The notes under the pieces: generated by a model
The model's database searches: none
Told to the model about the DNA's origin: nothing
What the model saw: the letters and a program-made list of their open reading frames with translations, nothing else
Assembly: GCA_039105265.1 (NCBI GenBank)
Contig: JAPFFF010000074.1
Coordinates: 1-64,000 of the forward strand
Length of the DNA stretch: 64,000 nt
DNA from: Tritrichomonas musculus
Lineage: Eukaryota > Parabasalia > Tritrichomonadida > Tritrichomonadidae
Reading direction: 5' to 3'
Made by a program: the position numbers and the translations under genes
Shown: piece by piece, positions 25,816 to 35,753 of the stretch
Layout of the letters: each line of letters starts with the position of its first letter
Numbering within the stretch: the first letter of the stretch is position 1

Positions 25816-26709
25816 ATGAAACCAACACAATTCTATTATCGTTCTGATTCTAGTGATTATGAAGATGATGAAATAATGATGCCACAGCCTTTTAATATTG
25901 ATGCTGCTATGTCTGCTGCATATAAACGTAATGAAGGAAAAATAATGTCTGAATCAATACGGCCAATTGCTGTTGATATCTATTCATGGTATAATTCTCT
26001 CAATATTCTGGTTGGTCCTCAAGGTAAAGGAAAGACACATGTAATGCTACGTGACATCATTCAAATATCTCGTTTACCTAAAGAAAACAGCTTTCATTTA
26101 ATAGTTTATATCAGCAAGAATGGTAGTATTAATGACTCTACTTTTGAAGCACAGCAAGAATTGATTCAATTACCTATTCAGGTTGTTTCTGATGCTAATG
26201 CTGAAAAATATTTGAAAGAACTTGATTTGTGGAAAGAATTGTATGATCGGTATAGTACAACTCCACGAATAACAATAGATAATGACAAACTTCAACAAAT
26301 GTTTGAGTTCCTGCGTATCACACCTGCTCAAGCCGAGCTTTCACGAGGCCTATATGACAAACTCGGTAAACCAAATCAGCCATTGAACACTATCATTCTT
26401 TGCGAAGACTTTGTTAGGAGTAAGTTATTGAAATCATCATATTTTACCAACTACATTACACAACTTCGTCATAAACATTCAATAGTTTACATAAATGTAC
26501 AATTCTTCAAGTCAATACCAACTGACTACAAAAATAATGCAACAACTTTCTTCATCTTCTCTGGGTTCTCTCGCCAAAAGATGCAATATATTTATCAACA
26601 AGTTCCTATGTCAGTTGAATTTGAAGAATTATGTCATTATTACATGAAGATGAGGAATCATGACTTTATTTTGATCAATGTTCGTACAAGTAATATTAGC
26701 TTTATATAA
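25816..26709 (+). CDS. atp: Polinton genome-packaging ATPase (FtsK/HerA-like), 297 aa
   Basis: P-loop ATPase that pumps element DNA into capsids. Walker A is GPQGKGKT (67-74) preceded by NILV. Walker B is NTIILCEDF with acidic residues E197 and D198. The following QLRHKHSIVYINVQFFKSIP segment has the sensor-like region seen in A32-type packaging ATPases, and the ~300-aa length is normal for Polintons. A TCACT initiator match lies ~35 nt upstream. Its 3' end overlaps the convergent 149-aa gene by 8 bp. Confident. Confidence 0.88.
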   Translation: MKPTQFYYRSDSSDYEDDEIMMPQPFNIDAAMSAAYKRNEGKIMSESIRPIAVDIYSWYNSLNILVGPQGKGKTHVMLRDIIQISRLPKENSFHLIVYISKNGSINDSTFEAQQELIQLPIQVVSDANAEKYLKELDLWKELYDRYSTTPRITIDNDKLQQMFEFLRITPAQAELSRGLYDKLGKPNQPLNTIILCEDFVRSKLLKSSYFTNYITQLRHKHSIVYINVQFFKSIPTDYKNNATTFFIFSGFSRQKMQYIYQQVPMSVEFEELCHYYMKMRNHDFILINVRTSNISFI

Positions 26710-27151
26710 TTAAATCTTGATGCTTTCCTACAAATAATTCTGGTTCAGGTACATTATATTTTTGTCTAAGTTCTTTAATTTTGTTTCTTGTAGACATACT
26801 TGTTCTCTCTAAACTGTAATTATAATAATCATTTCCTTTGTATTCTTGTGGTTCTGTATTACCATTTATGAAGAATTCTTGGGTCTTCATCGAAAGCCTT
26901 CTTCGTAAGTTTGTGGTAATTGTTATGTTCTCTAATCCTATTTCTGTGATCTTATCAGGATAAATCGTCATAGTTTCACTAATATTGTTCTTAAGACTTA
27001 TGTACAATACTTTTGCACGAAAACTGTTTGTATTCATCATTAGAGGAAATTTTTCACATAATATTGAGAAATCACAATTACGATATTTTTCTGGATCCGG
27101 TAATACAGAAATGAGTGTGTTTATATAATCATAGACCTTTGGTGCTTTCAT
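26702..27151 (-). CDS. Polinton protein of unknown function, 149 aa
   Basis: Starts MKAPKVYDYINTLISVLPDP. Mixed alpha/beta, with a middle strand region (TEIGLENITITTNLRRRLSM) and a basic tail before PEPELFVGKH. No motif recognised. It sits just inside the right inverted repeat, downstream of the right TIR gene on the same strand with a ~42-bp gap, mirroring the place of the polymerase at the left end. Confidence 0.58.
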   Translation of the reverse strand: MKAPKVYDYINTLISVLPDPEKYRNCDFSILCEKFPLMMNTNSFRAKVLYISLKNNISETMTIYPDKITEIGLENITITTNLRRRLSMKTQEFFINGNTEPQEYKGNDYYNYSLERTSMSTRNKIKELRQKYNVPEPELFVGKHQDLII

Positions 27152-27170
27152 GTTTTGTGAAATGTGAATA

Positions 27171-27866
27171 AAAAATAATAATTGCTTTTTTAATTAAATT
27201 TCCTGAATCTTATTCGTGTTTGGATTGAATTCATTCATGCATTTCTTTCCTTCATCAGTGTATTTAAAGAATTCGTATACCTCATCGTAAAACTTCTTTG
27301 GAAAGTGATATGGCATACCATAATCATTGTAATCACCAGTAAGCTCATCAATATAGTAATCAAATATTTCTCCATACTCACGAAAAGCAGCATTTTCATC
27401 ATGAAAAGATATGTATAAGTGATTCTGCTTTCTGAATATATCCATTTGTGCGTCTATAATAAAGGGTTCAACAACATCAACAGCATCACGGTCACCATCA
27501 ATGACTTTATCACAAATGTCAGCAAAAAGGTTATACATATCTGTTCCATATGTACGGAGTTGTTTAGCAGCATAATTAGCAAAGGCTTCCATTATATGTA
27601 GTGGAAATAAAAAATAAAAAAAATTTTTAAAAAATATAATTTTTGAAAAATTGTAAAAACTTAGTTATCCTATCAAAAATGGTGAGTTGATTAAGGGGTT
27701 CCAGAAAATTATTCAAATGTATAGGTTGGTAATGAAAACAAGGGTAAAAACAATAACAAGTAAACATACCTGATTTTTTATACCTGAGCTTGTTAACTTG
27801 CAAGGTATGCTGGGCAAGGTACGAGTAAAATTATTAGATGGTCATCCCGCACAGACCATTACTACT
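27171..27866. repeat. Polinton terminal inverted repeat, right
   Basis: Reverse complement of 6957-7652 with no difference noticed by eye. Ends CCATTACTACT, followed by the target duplication AACGAC at 27867-27872. Confidence 0.93.
27194..27592 (-). CDS. Polinton TIR-encoded acidic protein, 132 aa (right copy)
   Basis: Identical in sequence to the product of 7231-7629 and read inward from the right end. On the left the same gene precedes the polymerase; here it precedes the 149-aa gene. Two genes per element follow simply from its place in the inverted repeat. Confidence 0.75.
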   Translation of the reverse strand: MEAFANYAAKQLRTYGTDMYNLFADICDKVIDGDRDAVDVVEPFIIDAQMDIFRKQNHLYISFHDENAAFREYGEIFDYYIDELTGDYNDYGMPYHFPKKFYDEVYEFFKYTDEGKKCMNEFNPNTNKIQEI

Positions 27867-28468
27867 AACGACAGACAAACATTGATGCTTACAACAGATA
27901 AACATCTATGCTAACAACAGATAAACATCTATGCTAACAACAGATAAACATTGATGCTTACAACATACAAACATCGATGCTAACAACAGAAAAACATCTA
28001 TGCTAACAACAGATAAACATCTATGCTAACGACAGACAAACATTGATGCTAACAACAGATAAACATCTATGCTAACAACAGATAAACATCTATGCTAACA
28101 ACAGATAAACATAGATGCTAACAACAGATATACATAGATGCTAACGACAGACAAACATCGATGCTTACAACATACAAACATCGATGCTAACAACAGACAA
28201 ACATAGATGCTAACGACAGACAAACATTGATGCTTACAACATACAAACATCTATGCTAACAACAGATAAACATCTATGCTAACAACAGATAAACATCTAT
28301 GCTAACAACAGATAAACATCTATGCTAACAACAGATAAACATCGATGCTAACAACAGATAAACATCTATGCTAACAACAGATAAACATCGATGCTAACAA
28401 CAGATAAACATCTATGCTAACAACAGATAAACATCTATGCTAACGACAGACAAACATTGATGTTAATA
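27867..28468. repeat. 23-bp minisatellite, right of Polinton (~26 units)
   Basis: Continuation of the left array in the same phase and strand, beginning with the AACGAC target duplicate. Three unit types alternate irregularly (CATCTATGC, CATCGATGC, CATAGATGC). The last unit drifts into TGATGTTAATAACTGATTCG. The unit-2 equivalent is 35 bp shorter. Confidence 0.92.
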
Positions 28469-28644
28469 ACTGATTCGCGTTTTTGCTAATTACAAACTTT
28501 TGTTAGTTTTTTTACAGAAAGCATTAATAAAGTTTTTTATGCTATGCTAATTTTAGAATAAAATTTTGACTAAATTATTGTTTATTTGAATGCCTTTTAT
28601 ATAGATATTATCTTTTTTCTAAAAGAAAAAAATTGTGTACTAGA

Positions 28645-28671
28645 CACTTTTTGAACGCAGTTCAAAAAGTG
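28645..28671. repeat. Perfect hairpin, 12-bp arms, 3-nt loop
   Basis: CACTTTTTGAAC-GCA-GTTCAAAAAGTG is a perfect inverted repeat. The left arm plus loop shares ACTTTTTGAACGCA with 5399-5412. It lies just beyond the 3' end of the transposase-like remnant and may be part of an old transposon terminus. Confidence 0.6.
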
Positions 28672-28724
28672 GCGTTCCTTGTATTTTAATATTATAACTT
28701 TAATCTGTTTCTTTAATAGTCGCC

Positions 28725-29367
28725 CTAAAAACTTTTTGAGACCCCTATAATTTCATCACCAAGTCTGAGATAAAGTTTCTGAAAAGATGGTAATGGAATA
28801 AATTGCCTCATTAAATTGTAAGTTTTTGAAGACGATAAATATATTATTTGAGATAAGTCATAAACAATTTCATTATAAGTTCTTTTTTTTGTGAAACTAT
28901 TTTCTAATGACCATACAAAAGTAGTACTTACAGGTTTTGGCGCTTTTTATTTCCAACCTTCGTCTTGATTTTTTGTAATAATTCCAGATAAATTAGTTTG
29001 AGAACCGATACTTACATGTATCGAATTAAATCAGTTTTTGGCTAATTCATTACTGTAACTCCTTTCATTTTTTGTTTTTGTTTTTCCCATCTTAAATGTG
29101 CCAAGTTCGAAAATTTTTGAGTAATCTGTAATGGCAGAATATTGGTAACGCCTATGTTGAAAGCAAAAGTAAATGTTTTAGGTTGAATTTTAACCTTTTT
29201 TGTACGAACAATATAAAAAGTTTGACAAAATTGTAAAGATTATCATCTGTTTAATCATCAAAAGGTTTGACAAGTACTTTCACTGGGCCAGTGGAACGAG
29301 ATGATGAATCAATTACTACCATTTCATCATTTTCACCAAATATATCATTGGGTAATAAAACTGTCAT
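28725..29367 (-). pseudogene. Decayed DNA-transposon ORF remnant
   Basis: The minus strand carries pieces of a former gene: an ATG with 38 codons (29251-29367, MTVLLPNDIFGEND...), then fragments in other frames, and a final open stretch (28725 to ~28953) with RTYNEIVYDLSQIIYLSSSK and TYNLMRQFIPLPSFQKLYLR. The S-x-x-T-Y-x-x-x-R-x-x-I-P-L-P-S pattern resembles N-terminal segments of DDE transposases. Several stops and frame changes separate the pieces, so it is dead. The family is uncertain. Confidence 0.35.
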
Positions 29368-30001
29368 TTTGATTTTTTGTTTTTATTTTGAATAAAGCTT
29401 GACAATAATGCATTGAAAAAATAAAAATCAAAATTTCTCAAAAACAAGCGCATAAATCATTTTAATATTTTTAATATATCATTTATTAAATATATTCATT
29501 ATAATTTTTGTATTTTAAAAACAAAATACAGTGAAAATGTCCAAAGTGAATACCTCTCATTAAAATTTAAATTTAAAATTTTTTTCATTCAAATTAAGAT
29601 TTTGTTTTTCACTTTTGTTTCAAAATTTTTGAATTAAAAAAACTTTGTCCCATTTTTAGAAAATTAATTATCTCTCAAAAAATTGAATGAATATCTGGTT
29701 TTATATTTTTTATCAGAAATAAATTCTGAGAATTGAGAACAATTGGGAAGTCTAGATCAGATTTTTTACAGAATTTTTTTTTTTTTTTGAGAAATTGTGA
29801 TAAACTTTTTAAACTCTCAAAAAAATTATCGAGTTTTTAAATACAATGTTTTAGGATTTAGATCATTAAATTGACTTTTAGGATAATCAAGTTCGAGTCC
29901 ACCTATATAACAAAAAGCTGAAACTATGATAAATAAAATATTTTATCATTTAATATATTTATATATATATGGCACTAAATATAATTTATACTATTATCAT
30001 C
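29368..30001. other. AT-rich spacer, unit 2, left part
   Basis: Same sequence as bases 46-679 of unit 1. No gene or RNA seen. It is interrupted by the small transposon at 30002. Confidence 0.6.
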
Positions 30002-30872
30002 GCTTGTAAAATATACCCAAATGTAAAAAAAAGACCTGGTCTTGGTGATTCTTTCTGGTCTTTTGGCGATTTTAATAAATCTTTTAAAAAGTTATTTCTT
30101 ATGAATTATTAAATAAAATGATTAAATGATATTTGATTAAATAATAATTCAATTTACGAATCAACATTCAATAAATTCAATGAATTTATTTAATTACTCG
30201 GCTATATATATTCATAAAAATATAAATACTATTAATATTTCAATGAATTATTTCAATGCATTATTTATTATTTGGCTATAAATATTCATAAAAATATAAA
30301 TACTATTAATATTTTAAATACATTTTATATCGGTATATATTTAAAATATAAATGAAAAAAAATTTATTTTCAATTGAAAAAATGCTTTTATTGATTTTAT
30401 TATATATTTATATCTTATTTTTTTTTTTATTTTATATATGATATTTTGAAAGCTTTACAAATCACCATCGCCAAAAAAACCGTTTTGGTGATCTCCAAAA
30501 TATATGTAAACTATTCAAAATTGAATGCTGTCGCCAAAAGCCCAAGACCTGGGCTTTTGGTGAAATCGGTTATTTGGCTTTTCATCGTCAATATAATTGA
30601 GCTTTTTATTATTATTTTATATGATATATTATACAAATCATACAATTATTTTGTAATATTCAAAAAATAACATTTTTTTACTGAGAAAATCTTATCGATT
30701 ATTAATATGACTTTTGATAAAACTCATTTAATTCCTCTTTCAAATAATTCAATGGTTTATGTCTTTTGATAAAACTAAATTTTATTAATAAAATTTATTT
30801 GACAATAATATGGTTATATTTGGTGATTTTTAAAACCCAAAAAACGTTTATTTCACCAAATTTACAAGCTTA
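30002..30872. mobile_element. Small non-autonomous DNA transposon (MITE-like), unit 2 only
   Basis: Absent from the matching sites in units 1 and 3. Flanked by TATCATC on both sides (29995-30001 and 30873-30879), present once in the empty sites, so a ~7-bp target duplication is likely; an imperfect 9-bp one is possible. The ends carry GCTTGTAAA and its inverse TTTACAAGC, the latter 3 bp in from the end. Inside, TTTGG[C/T]GA occurs about seven times in both orientations, and a perfect hairpin with 11-bp arms CCAAAAGCCCA/TGGGCTTTTGG lies at 30534-30560. No transposase: the only longish ORF (30446-30670) has no coherent composition. The superfamily is not settled; the long duplication would fit a Mutator-like mover. 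Confidence 0.72.
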
Positions 30873-30879
30873 TATCATC

Positions 30880-31472
30880 AAATAATAATAGCTCAAAATA
30901 TTATTATTATCAAGATACTTAGAAGTAATTAGAAACAAAAAAAGTATTCAAAAAGTTAATATTAATTACCTAAGAAAAGATATTTGAAAAATCAATAAAA
31001 TTTGAGAAAAATTATGTATAATAAACAATACAGCGATTTTAAAATGATTTTTTCTAATATTAATGAATTTATTTTATTTTATATGAATATATAATATTAT
31101 AAATCAACTAATTTATGCGCAATATTTTTTTGTACAAAATATATTAATGTATATTAAAAAATTAAATAAATCACTTTTGTCAAGTATTGAAATAATTTAT
31201 TTAGTATTTCATAATAAATAAACATTTTATATTTTTATTGATAATTATTTATATATGATAGATCATTTATATTATATATAAGCAAGAAAAAAAATAAAAA
31301 AATTTTATTCTTCAAGATAAATTATCAAAACTAAATTCAATTATCATTGAAAATGAGATAAAATTTTCCATTTTTCAATAGCCAACTTATTGAGATATTC
31401 AATTGAGATATACATGCTTTAAAAATTGAATAAAAAACATCCTTTTGAGATTTTATCATTCAATTATTTCAA
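30880..31472. other. AT-rich spacer, unit 2, right part
   Basis: Same sequence as bases 680-1272 of unit 1. The initiator-like TCATT of the caspase-like gene is at 31456-31460. Nothing else seen. Confidence 0.6.
31456..31460 (+). promoter_or_regulatory. Initiator-like TCATT, unit 2
   Basis: Same position relative to the ATG as at 1256-1260, giving a 15-nt leader. The small transposon of unit 2 lies ~580 bp upstream and leaves this box intact. Confidence 0.35.
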
Positions 31473-34400
31473 ATGAGTGAAGATAATGATACATACATTA
31501 TCATTGGTCTAATTGGAAACATTCCAGATGATGAAATCGATGCAAATGTAATTGATGGATACTATCAGCCTATTTTTGCTAATCTTATCCAAGATTTTGC
31601 AATTAACATTTATGATATCGATAAAGAAAGTGTCAAAATACTAGCTATTGGGCAAAAACAAGATTATTCTGTATATATTTACTCAAATAATAAATATTAT
31701 TTCAAACTTGATGCTGACGATACTTTTCAAATTGATATCAAACAGAAAAATTCAAATTTTCAATATTTTACAGAATTTAATTCGGCCTTAGATCAAATAT
31801 GTGAGATGATATCAAACAACGAAAACAAAAAAGTAATTTTATTTTTAGATGATCATGGAGACGATGGATATTTTGCGCAAATTCATTATTTCCATTTATA
31901 TGAAGTTACCATGAAATTTAATAACACGAGTTTTTTGATATTTAACGATTCTTGCCACAGCGGAAGTTTGATCAATTTTGTTAAATCTTACAATGACATG
32001 CATTCATTAATAACAAGTAATGATTTGCTAGGAATCAAAGCGCAATTATTATTCGCGTTTAAAAATATTTTCGAATATGCGATTGAAAAAGTTGGTCTTA
32101 CTAATTCGGAAAATAAAGTTTTAGAGCTTATAGATTTTTACCAAAGCATTAAAATAGATGAAGAGGAAGCACTTGATTTGATTAAAAGTAATTCTTTTTT
32201 GGACGATGTTGAAATTAAAACAACTCAACTTATATTTGGCAAGCACAAATTAACTGAAATGGGTTTCGAAAACAATTCACAAATTAATATCTTTAAAACT
32301 ATGATTGATTTTTATGGTGATGTAACAACAGATGAAAGAGACACATTCAAATATTATAAAAATATATTTAATAGAGCTAATTTTGATATATTTAATAATT
32401 TATCCAAAGGAAATATCCAAGAATTTATCAAAAAACTCAATGTTTTTTATGTAATAAAAGATAAAATCAATTTTGATTTACAACCAAACAACCATGTTGA
32501 AATAATAACGAGCACAGATAATTTGCATAAAAGCCTATCATTTCCAAGCATCAGAGTAAACAATTCGATTAAAATATCTCCAGGAGGTCCAGCGATGGGC
32601 TCATTTATCAAAGCGTTATTCGTTAAAAATGATCCAGAATCTATTAATTTTGAAGAAATTACAAAAGAAATTTCACAATCAGATAATGGAGCAATTTATT
32701 ATCCACTACGAACAACAGAAAGTATAAAAAAAGCCAAAAAGGAAAGACAATGGATTCATCTTTATCCAAAACATTACAAATTATCTGATGAAGAAAATGA
32801 TGTAAAATATTCATTTACTTATTCAGAAGAATTAAAGCAAAAAATCGCAGCAATAAGAGCTATTTCGTTCTTAAACGTTCAAAAATTGACAGAAACGGCC
32901 AATCTCATAAACAGTGAAGTGAATTCAAATGAATTACAACCATTTACAGATACATATGGAAGTATTTTTGCAATTTCTGCTCTTTTAAAAGAATATAAAA
33001 ATGACCCAAATAAGATGATTGTAAAATGTCTGAAGAAAAATCCTATAATAAAATCACGCAAACCAAATAGAATCAATTCATATTGTTTAATTTTAGACTT
33101 TTCTTTTCGACTATCAAATGAAAATCCAAAATTAATGACAGGAATCATTATAAATATTTTAGAAAAAGCAGTAAGAAAAGTAATTAAGAAAAAAATTGAT
33201 TTGATTATAGAAAAAAGTGATTCAGAAAAAAATGATTCAGAAAATTTCACGAATAAGATATTTTTACATAAAGAAATATCTGATTTAAAAATAAATCAAG
33301 GTAAAATTTTGTCTGAATTCAAAGATTATGAATTTCCATTTTTGAAACAAATCGAAAACGTAATTATTTCATTCATTAGTATATCACAAATTGCAGCTGC
33401 AGCGATAATTGCATCATCACTTCTCTTTAAAAAAATTGACTTAGAGACGATTAAAGAAATGACTTTCAAGTATTTTAGAATCGAATCTTGTAATATTTTT
33501 CATTATGAAGATCAGATTTTTACACATTTTTTCACAAATATAAACAAATGTAAAAATGAAGAAGAAATTAGCAGATATGCAGAATATTATCTTTTAGAAA
33601 TGATTGATTCTTCATTTGTGCATGCTTATTCTATTTTTGATGCACAATTTAAATGTGATTCTATGAAAGTTTTTTCATATTCACTAACAAAATTTACTAC
33701 TACTTCAATAGTTGATGTTTTTCATTATTATCTTGAAAATGAGACAAATGAATCATTTATTAATCATATCATTGATCCAATTGAACGAATAATAGATCAA
33801 AAGAATATTCCCAAATTTTATATTTTTACAATATTATCTTTAATGCCAAAAGAAACAGCAATTTACGCATTATACATGTCATTATCCAACTTCGAAAATG
33901 ATTGGTACAATCATTTATTAAAGATTGTTGAAATTATCAAAGACGATGTCACTTTTAAAGAAGTATATAATGATCTATTATCATTAACAATAGAAATAAT
34001 GAGAGATCAAAAATATGTAAAAAGTTCAATTCAATATAAAGAAAGCACTAAAAACATGGAAAAAATAATTACAAAAGAAATAGAAAAAGCAATTGAAAAA
34101 TTATATAAACTTCAAGAAAAATCAATAATAAAAGCACGAGAGAATATTAGTAAACAAACGGACATTGATATAATTGAAGATCAAATCAAGTTGTATATTG
34201 ATAATATAATATGCAATGAAACTATTAAAAGCAAATTTGACATATATTTAAAAGAATCAAAAAATGAAATTTTAAATATCAGAAGGCAACAAATAGAACT
34301 TTTAATTGATTATGATAAAATGCCAACTGAAAAATGTATTTTCGATGAATCTATTTTAGATATAAAAAATATATGTGAAAGAGCATCAAAAGAACTTATT

Positions 34401-35333
34401 ACAGTTGCTCATTTATTTAAAATTTCTGATGAATCAAGAAATAAAATTAATTTAATTTTGTCCAAAAAAATTCAAACAGATGCTTCAATTGAATTTCCAA
34501 TAATTGCAATGGCTGCAAGAGCTTTCAATATCGTTGAAATGGCACCGATTACGAACATCCTTTCTCAGTTTACATATTTATTTGATCAATCTGAAGGTGA
34601 AGAACCCAATTTGAGAGAATTACTGGCATTACTCTCTGCGAATATTCATATTCTTTCTCCAAAAGATGAAAAACGTCAATTTTTAAAAATAGTTCCATTG
34701 AATGATAATGAAAAAATAGAAGACATTGAAAAAATCGATTCTGATAGTTATGATTATAATGATAATGATGATGCAGATGATCAATTAATTTTAGGCGCAC
34801 TTAAATCAAAAAGTTTAAATAAAGCAATACCACATAGGAAAATAAATTATTCGAAAAATAATAGTGAAATATTGAAATATTATGAATATCAAATAAATTT
34901 GTGTGAAATAGAAAGAGCTAGAGATATACTTAAACTTGGTAAATCATCCTGGACTAACGATGCTTGGAAAACATTTTTATATTGTTTTAATTTAAGGATG
35001 AAAAATCTTGGAATCCAATTCAATCTTTCTGATGATTATGATAAATCATTTTGTCCATTCAAAATTGATGAAGGAATTAATATTGTATTAAAATTTTATC
35101 CTCTTACACGAATTCATGAAATATTTCAAAATAAAGAAAAATTTAATTGCTTCATTGGACAATACAGTGATAAACATAAAGAAATCATTCAAGCTTTCAT
35201 TAGAAGTTTTGATGATGTTGATCTAATAGTTACTTCATTGTATTTGAGAAAAAGAACATATTTTGATCGCACATTAGAAAAATTAAAAATTATATATGAT
35301 TACCCGTATTCAAAAACATCTAAAATAAAGTAA
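31473..35333 (+). CDS. Caspase-fold peptidase-like protein, 1286 aa (unit 2)
   Basis: Protein identical to that of 1273-5133, with His128 and Cys161 in the same LDDHGDDG and FNDSCHSGS contexts. Its upstream region differs from units 1 and 3 by the ~871-bp transposon, the only visible change that could alter regulation between copies. Complete conservation over 3.9 kb means the copies are recent or homogenised. Confidence 0.72.
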   Translation: MSEDNDTYIIIGLIGNIPDDEIDANVIDGYYQPIFANLIQDFAINIYDIDKESVKILAIGQKQDYSVYIYSNNKYYFKLDADDTFQIDIKQKNSNFQYFTEFNSALDQICEMISNNENKKVILFLDDHGDDGYFAQIHYFHLYEVTMKFNNTSFLIFNDSCHSGSLINFVKSYNDMHSLITSNDLLGIKAQLLFAFKNIFEYAIEKVGLTNSENKVLELIDFYQSIKIDEEEALDLIKSNSFLDDVEIKTTQLIFGKHKLTEMGFENNSQINIFKTMIDFYGDVTTDERDTFKYYKNIFNRANFDIFNNLSKGNIQEFIKKLNVFYVIKDKINFDLQPNNHVEIITSTDNLHKSLSFPSIRVNNSIKISPGGPAMGSFIKALFVKNDPESINFEEITKEISQSDNGAIYYPLRTTESIKKAKKERQWIHLYPKHYKLSDEENDVKYSFTYSEELKQKIAAIRAISFLNVQKLTETANLINSEVNSNELQPFTDTYGSIFAISALLKEYKNDPNKMIVKCLKKNPIIKSRKPNRINSYCLILDFSFRLSNENPKLMTGIIINILEKAVRKVIKKKIDLIIEKSDSEKNDSENFTNKIFLHKEISDLKINQGKILSEFKDYEFPFLKQIENVIISFISISQIAAAAIIASSLLFKKIDLETIKEMTFKYFRIESCNIFHYEDQIFTHFFTNINKCKNEEEISRYAEYYLLEMIDSSFVHAYSIFDAQFKCDSMKVFSYSLTKFTTTSIVDVFHYYLENETNESFINHIIDPIERIIDQKNIPKFYIFTILSLMPKETAIYALYMSLSNFENDWYNHLLKIVEIIKDDVTFKEVYNDLLSLTIEIMRDQKYVKSSIQYKESTKNMEKIITKEIEKAIEKLYKLQEKSIIKARENISKQTDIDIIEDQIKLYIDNIICNETIKSKFDIYLKESKNEILNIRRQQIELLIDYDKMPTEKCIFDESILDIKNICERASKELITVAHLFKISDESRNKINLILSKKIQTDASIEFPIIAMAARAFNIVEMAPITNILSQFTYLFDQSEGEEPNLRELLALLSANIHILSPKDEKRQFLKIVPLNDNEKIEDIEKIDSDSYDYNDNDDADDQLILGALKSKSLNKAIPHRKINYSKNNSEILKYYEYQINLCEIERARDILKLGKSSWTNDAWKTFLYCFNLRMKNLGIQFNLSDDYDKSFCPFKIDEGINIVLKFYPLTRIHEIFQNKEKFNCFIGQYSDKHKEIIQAFIRSFDDVDLIVTSLYLRKRTYFDRTLEKLKIIYDYPYSKTSKIK

Positions 35334-35391
35334 AAGTAAAACATTAACACCAAAAATTATTTTCACTGTTTTTCAAAAAATGCAAAAAAAT

Positions 35392-35463
35392 GCTTCTATC
35401 GCGGATCGAACGCGCGACCTTCCGCTTACTAGGCGAACGCTATAACCACTAAACTACAGAAGA
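35392..35463 (-). tRNA. tRNA-Thr (AGT)-like gene, unit 2
   Basis: Identical to 5192-5263, including boxes A and B, the T-run terminator and the same stem mismatches. If functional, tRNA dose rises with array copy number. Confidence 0.72.
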
Positions 35464-35753
35464 TTATGTTTCATTAATTATTTATTTAAATTAATGAAAA
35501 AAAATTTTGGGAAATACTATTTGCCCCCAATCCTTTTTGCCCCCAACGGTTAAGGTGAATATTGACCTTGTATCGTACCATTGAAAAAATCAGCCAGAAC
35601 TTTTTGAACGCATATTGACCATTTATCTTAATATAATAAAACAAAACCCCAAAAAAATAAGACCTGAACTTATCCAGCCATCATATTGTTTTAAAATATT
35701 TTGGATAATAATTAATTTAAGTATATTATTATTTGCATTTGTAATTAAAATTG
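35464..35753. other. Intergenic stretch with twin TTTGCCCCCAA motif, unit 2
   Basis: Matches 5264-5553. The paired motif is at 35520-35530 and 35536-35546. No gene seen. Confidence 0.4.

Larger units (their letters stand above)
6957..27866. mobile_element. Polinton/Maverick element, copy 1 (20.9 kb)
   Basis: Bounded by 696-bp terminal inverted repeats that look identical by eye, starting AGTAGTAATGG, with a 6-bp target duplication AACGAC. It carries the Polinton hallmark set: protein-primed polymerase, retroviral-type integrase, double-jelly-roll capsid protein and packaging ATPase, plus a fibre-like protein, a free HNH nuclease and about ten unknowns. Genes are packed on both strands, with three tail-to-tail pairs overlapping by 4-11 bp and divergent pairs 14-43 bp apart. 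It looks largely whole, with about two apparent breaks in the coding set. It is very young, judging from the matching terminal repeats and the near-identical second copy at 37180-58089. A maturation protease was not recognised. Confidence 0.95.
1..29322. repeat. Tandem array unit 1 (~29.3 kb)
   Basis: The first base of the window recurs at 29323 and again at 59511. The intervening sequence is essentially identical in gene content and order, so this is the first of three head-to-tail units. Unit 1 lacks the ~871-bp insertion seen in unit 2. It contains the caspase-like gene, the tRNA, the minisatellites, the Polinton and the transposon remnant. The start is arbitrary because the window opens inside the remnant. 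Confidence 0.93.

Noticed and set aside
6957-27866. Integrated bacteriophage or adenovirus
   Set aside because: Capsid and polymerase are reminiscent of both, but the retroviral-type integrase, long inverted repeats, 6-bp target duplication and eukaryotic setting fit a Polinton.
27867-28468. CRISPR-like regular repeats
   Set aside because: The 23-bp units follow each other without unique spacers and differ only by scattered substitutions; this is a minisatellite in a eukaryotic genome.
30446-30670. 74-codon ORF in unit 2
   Set aside because: It lies across the hairpin of the small transposon, has no conserved pattern and is absent from the other units.
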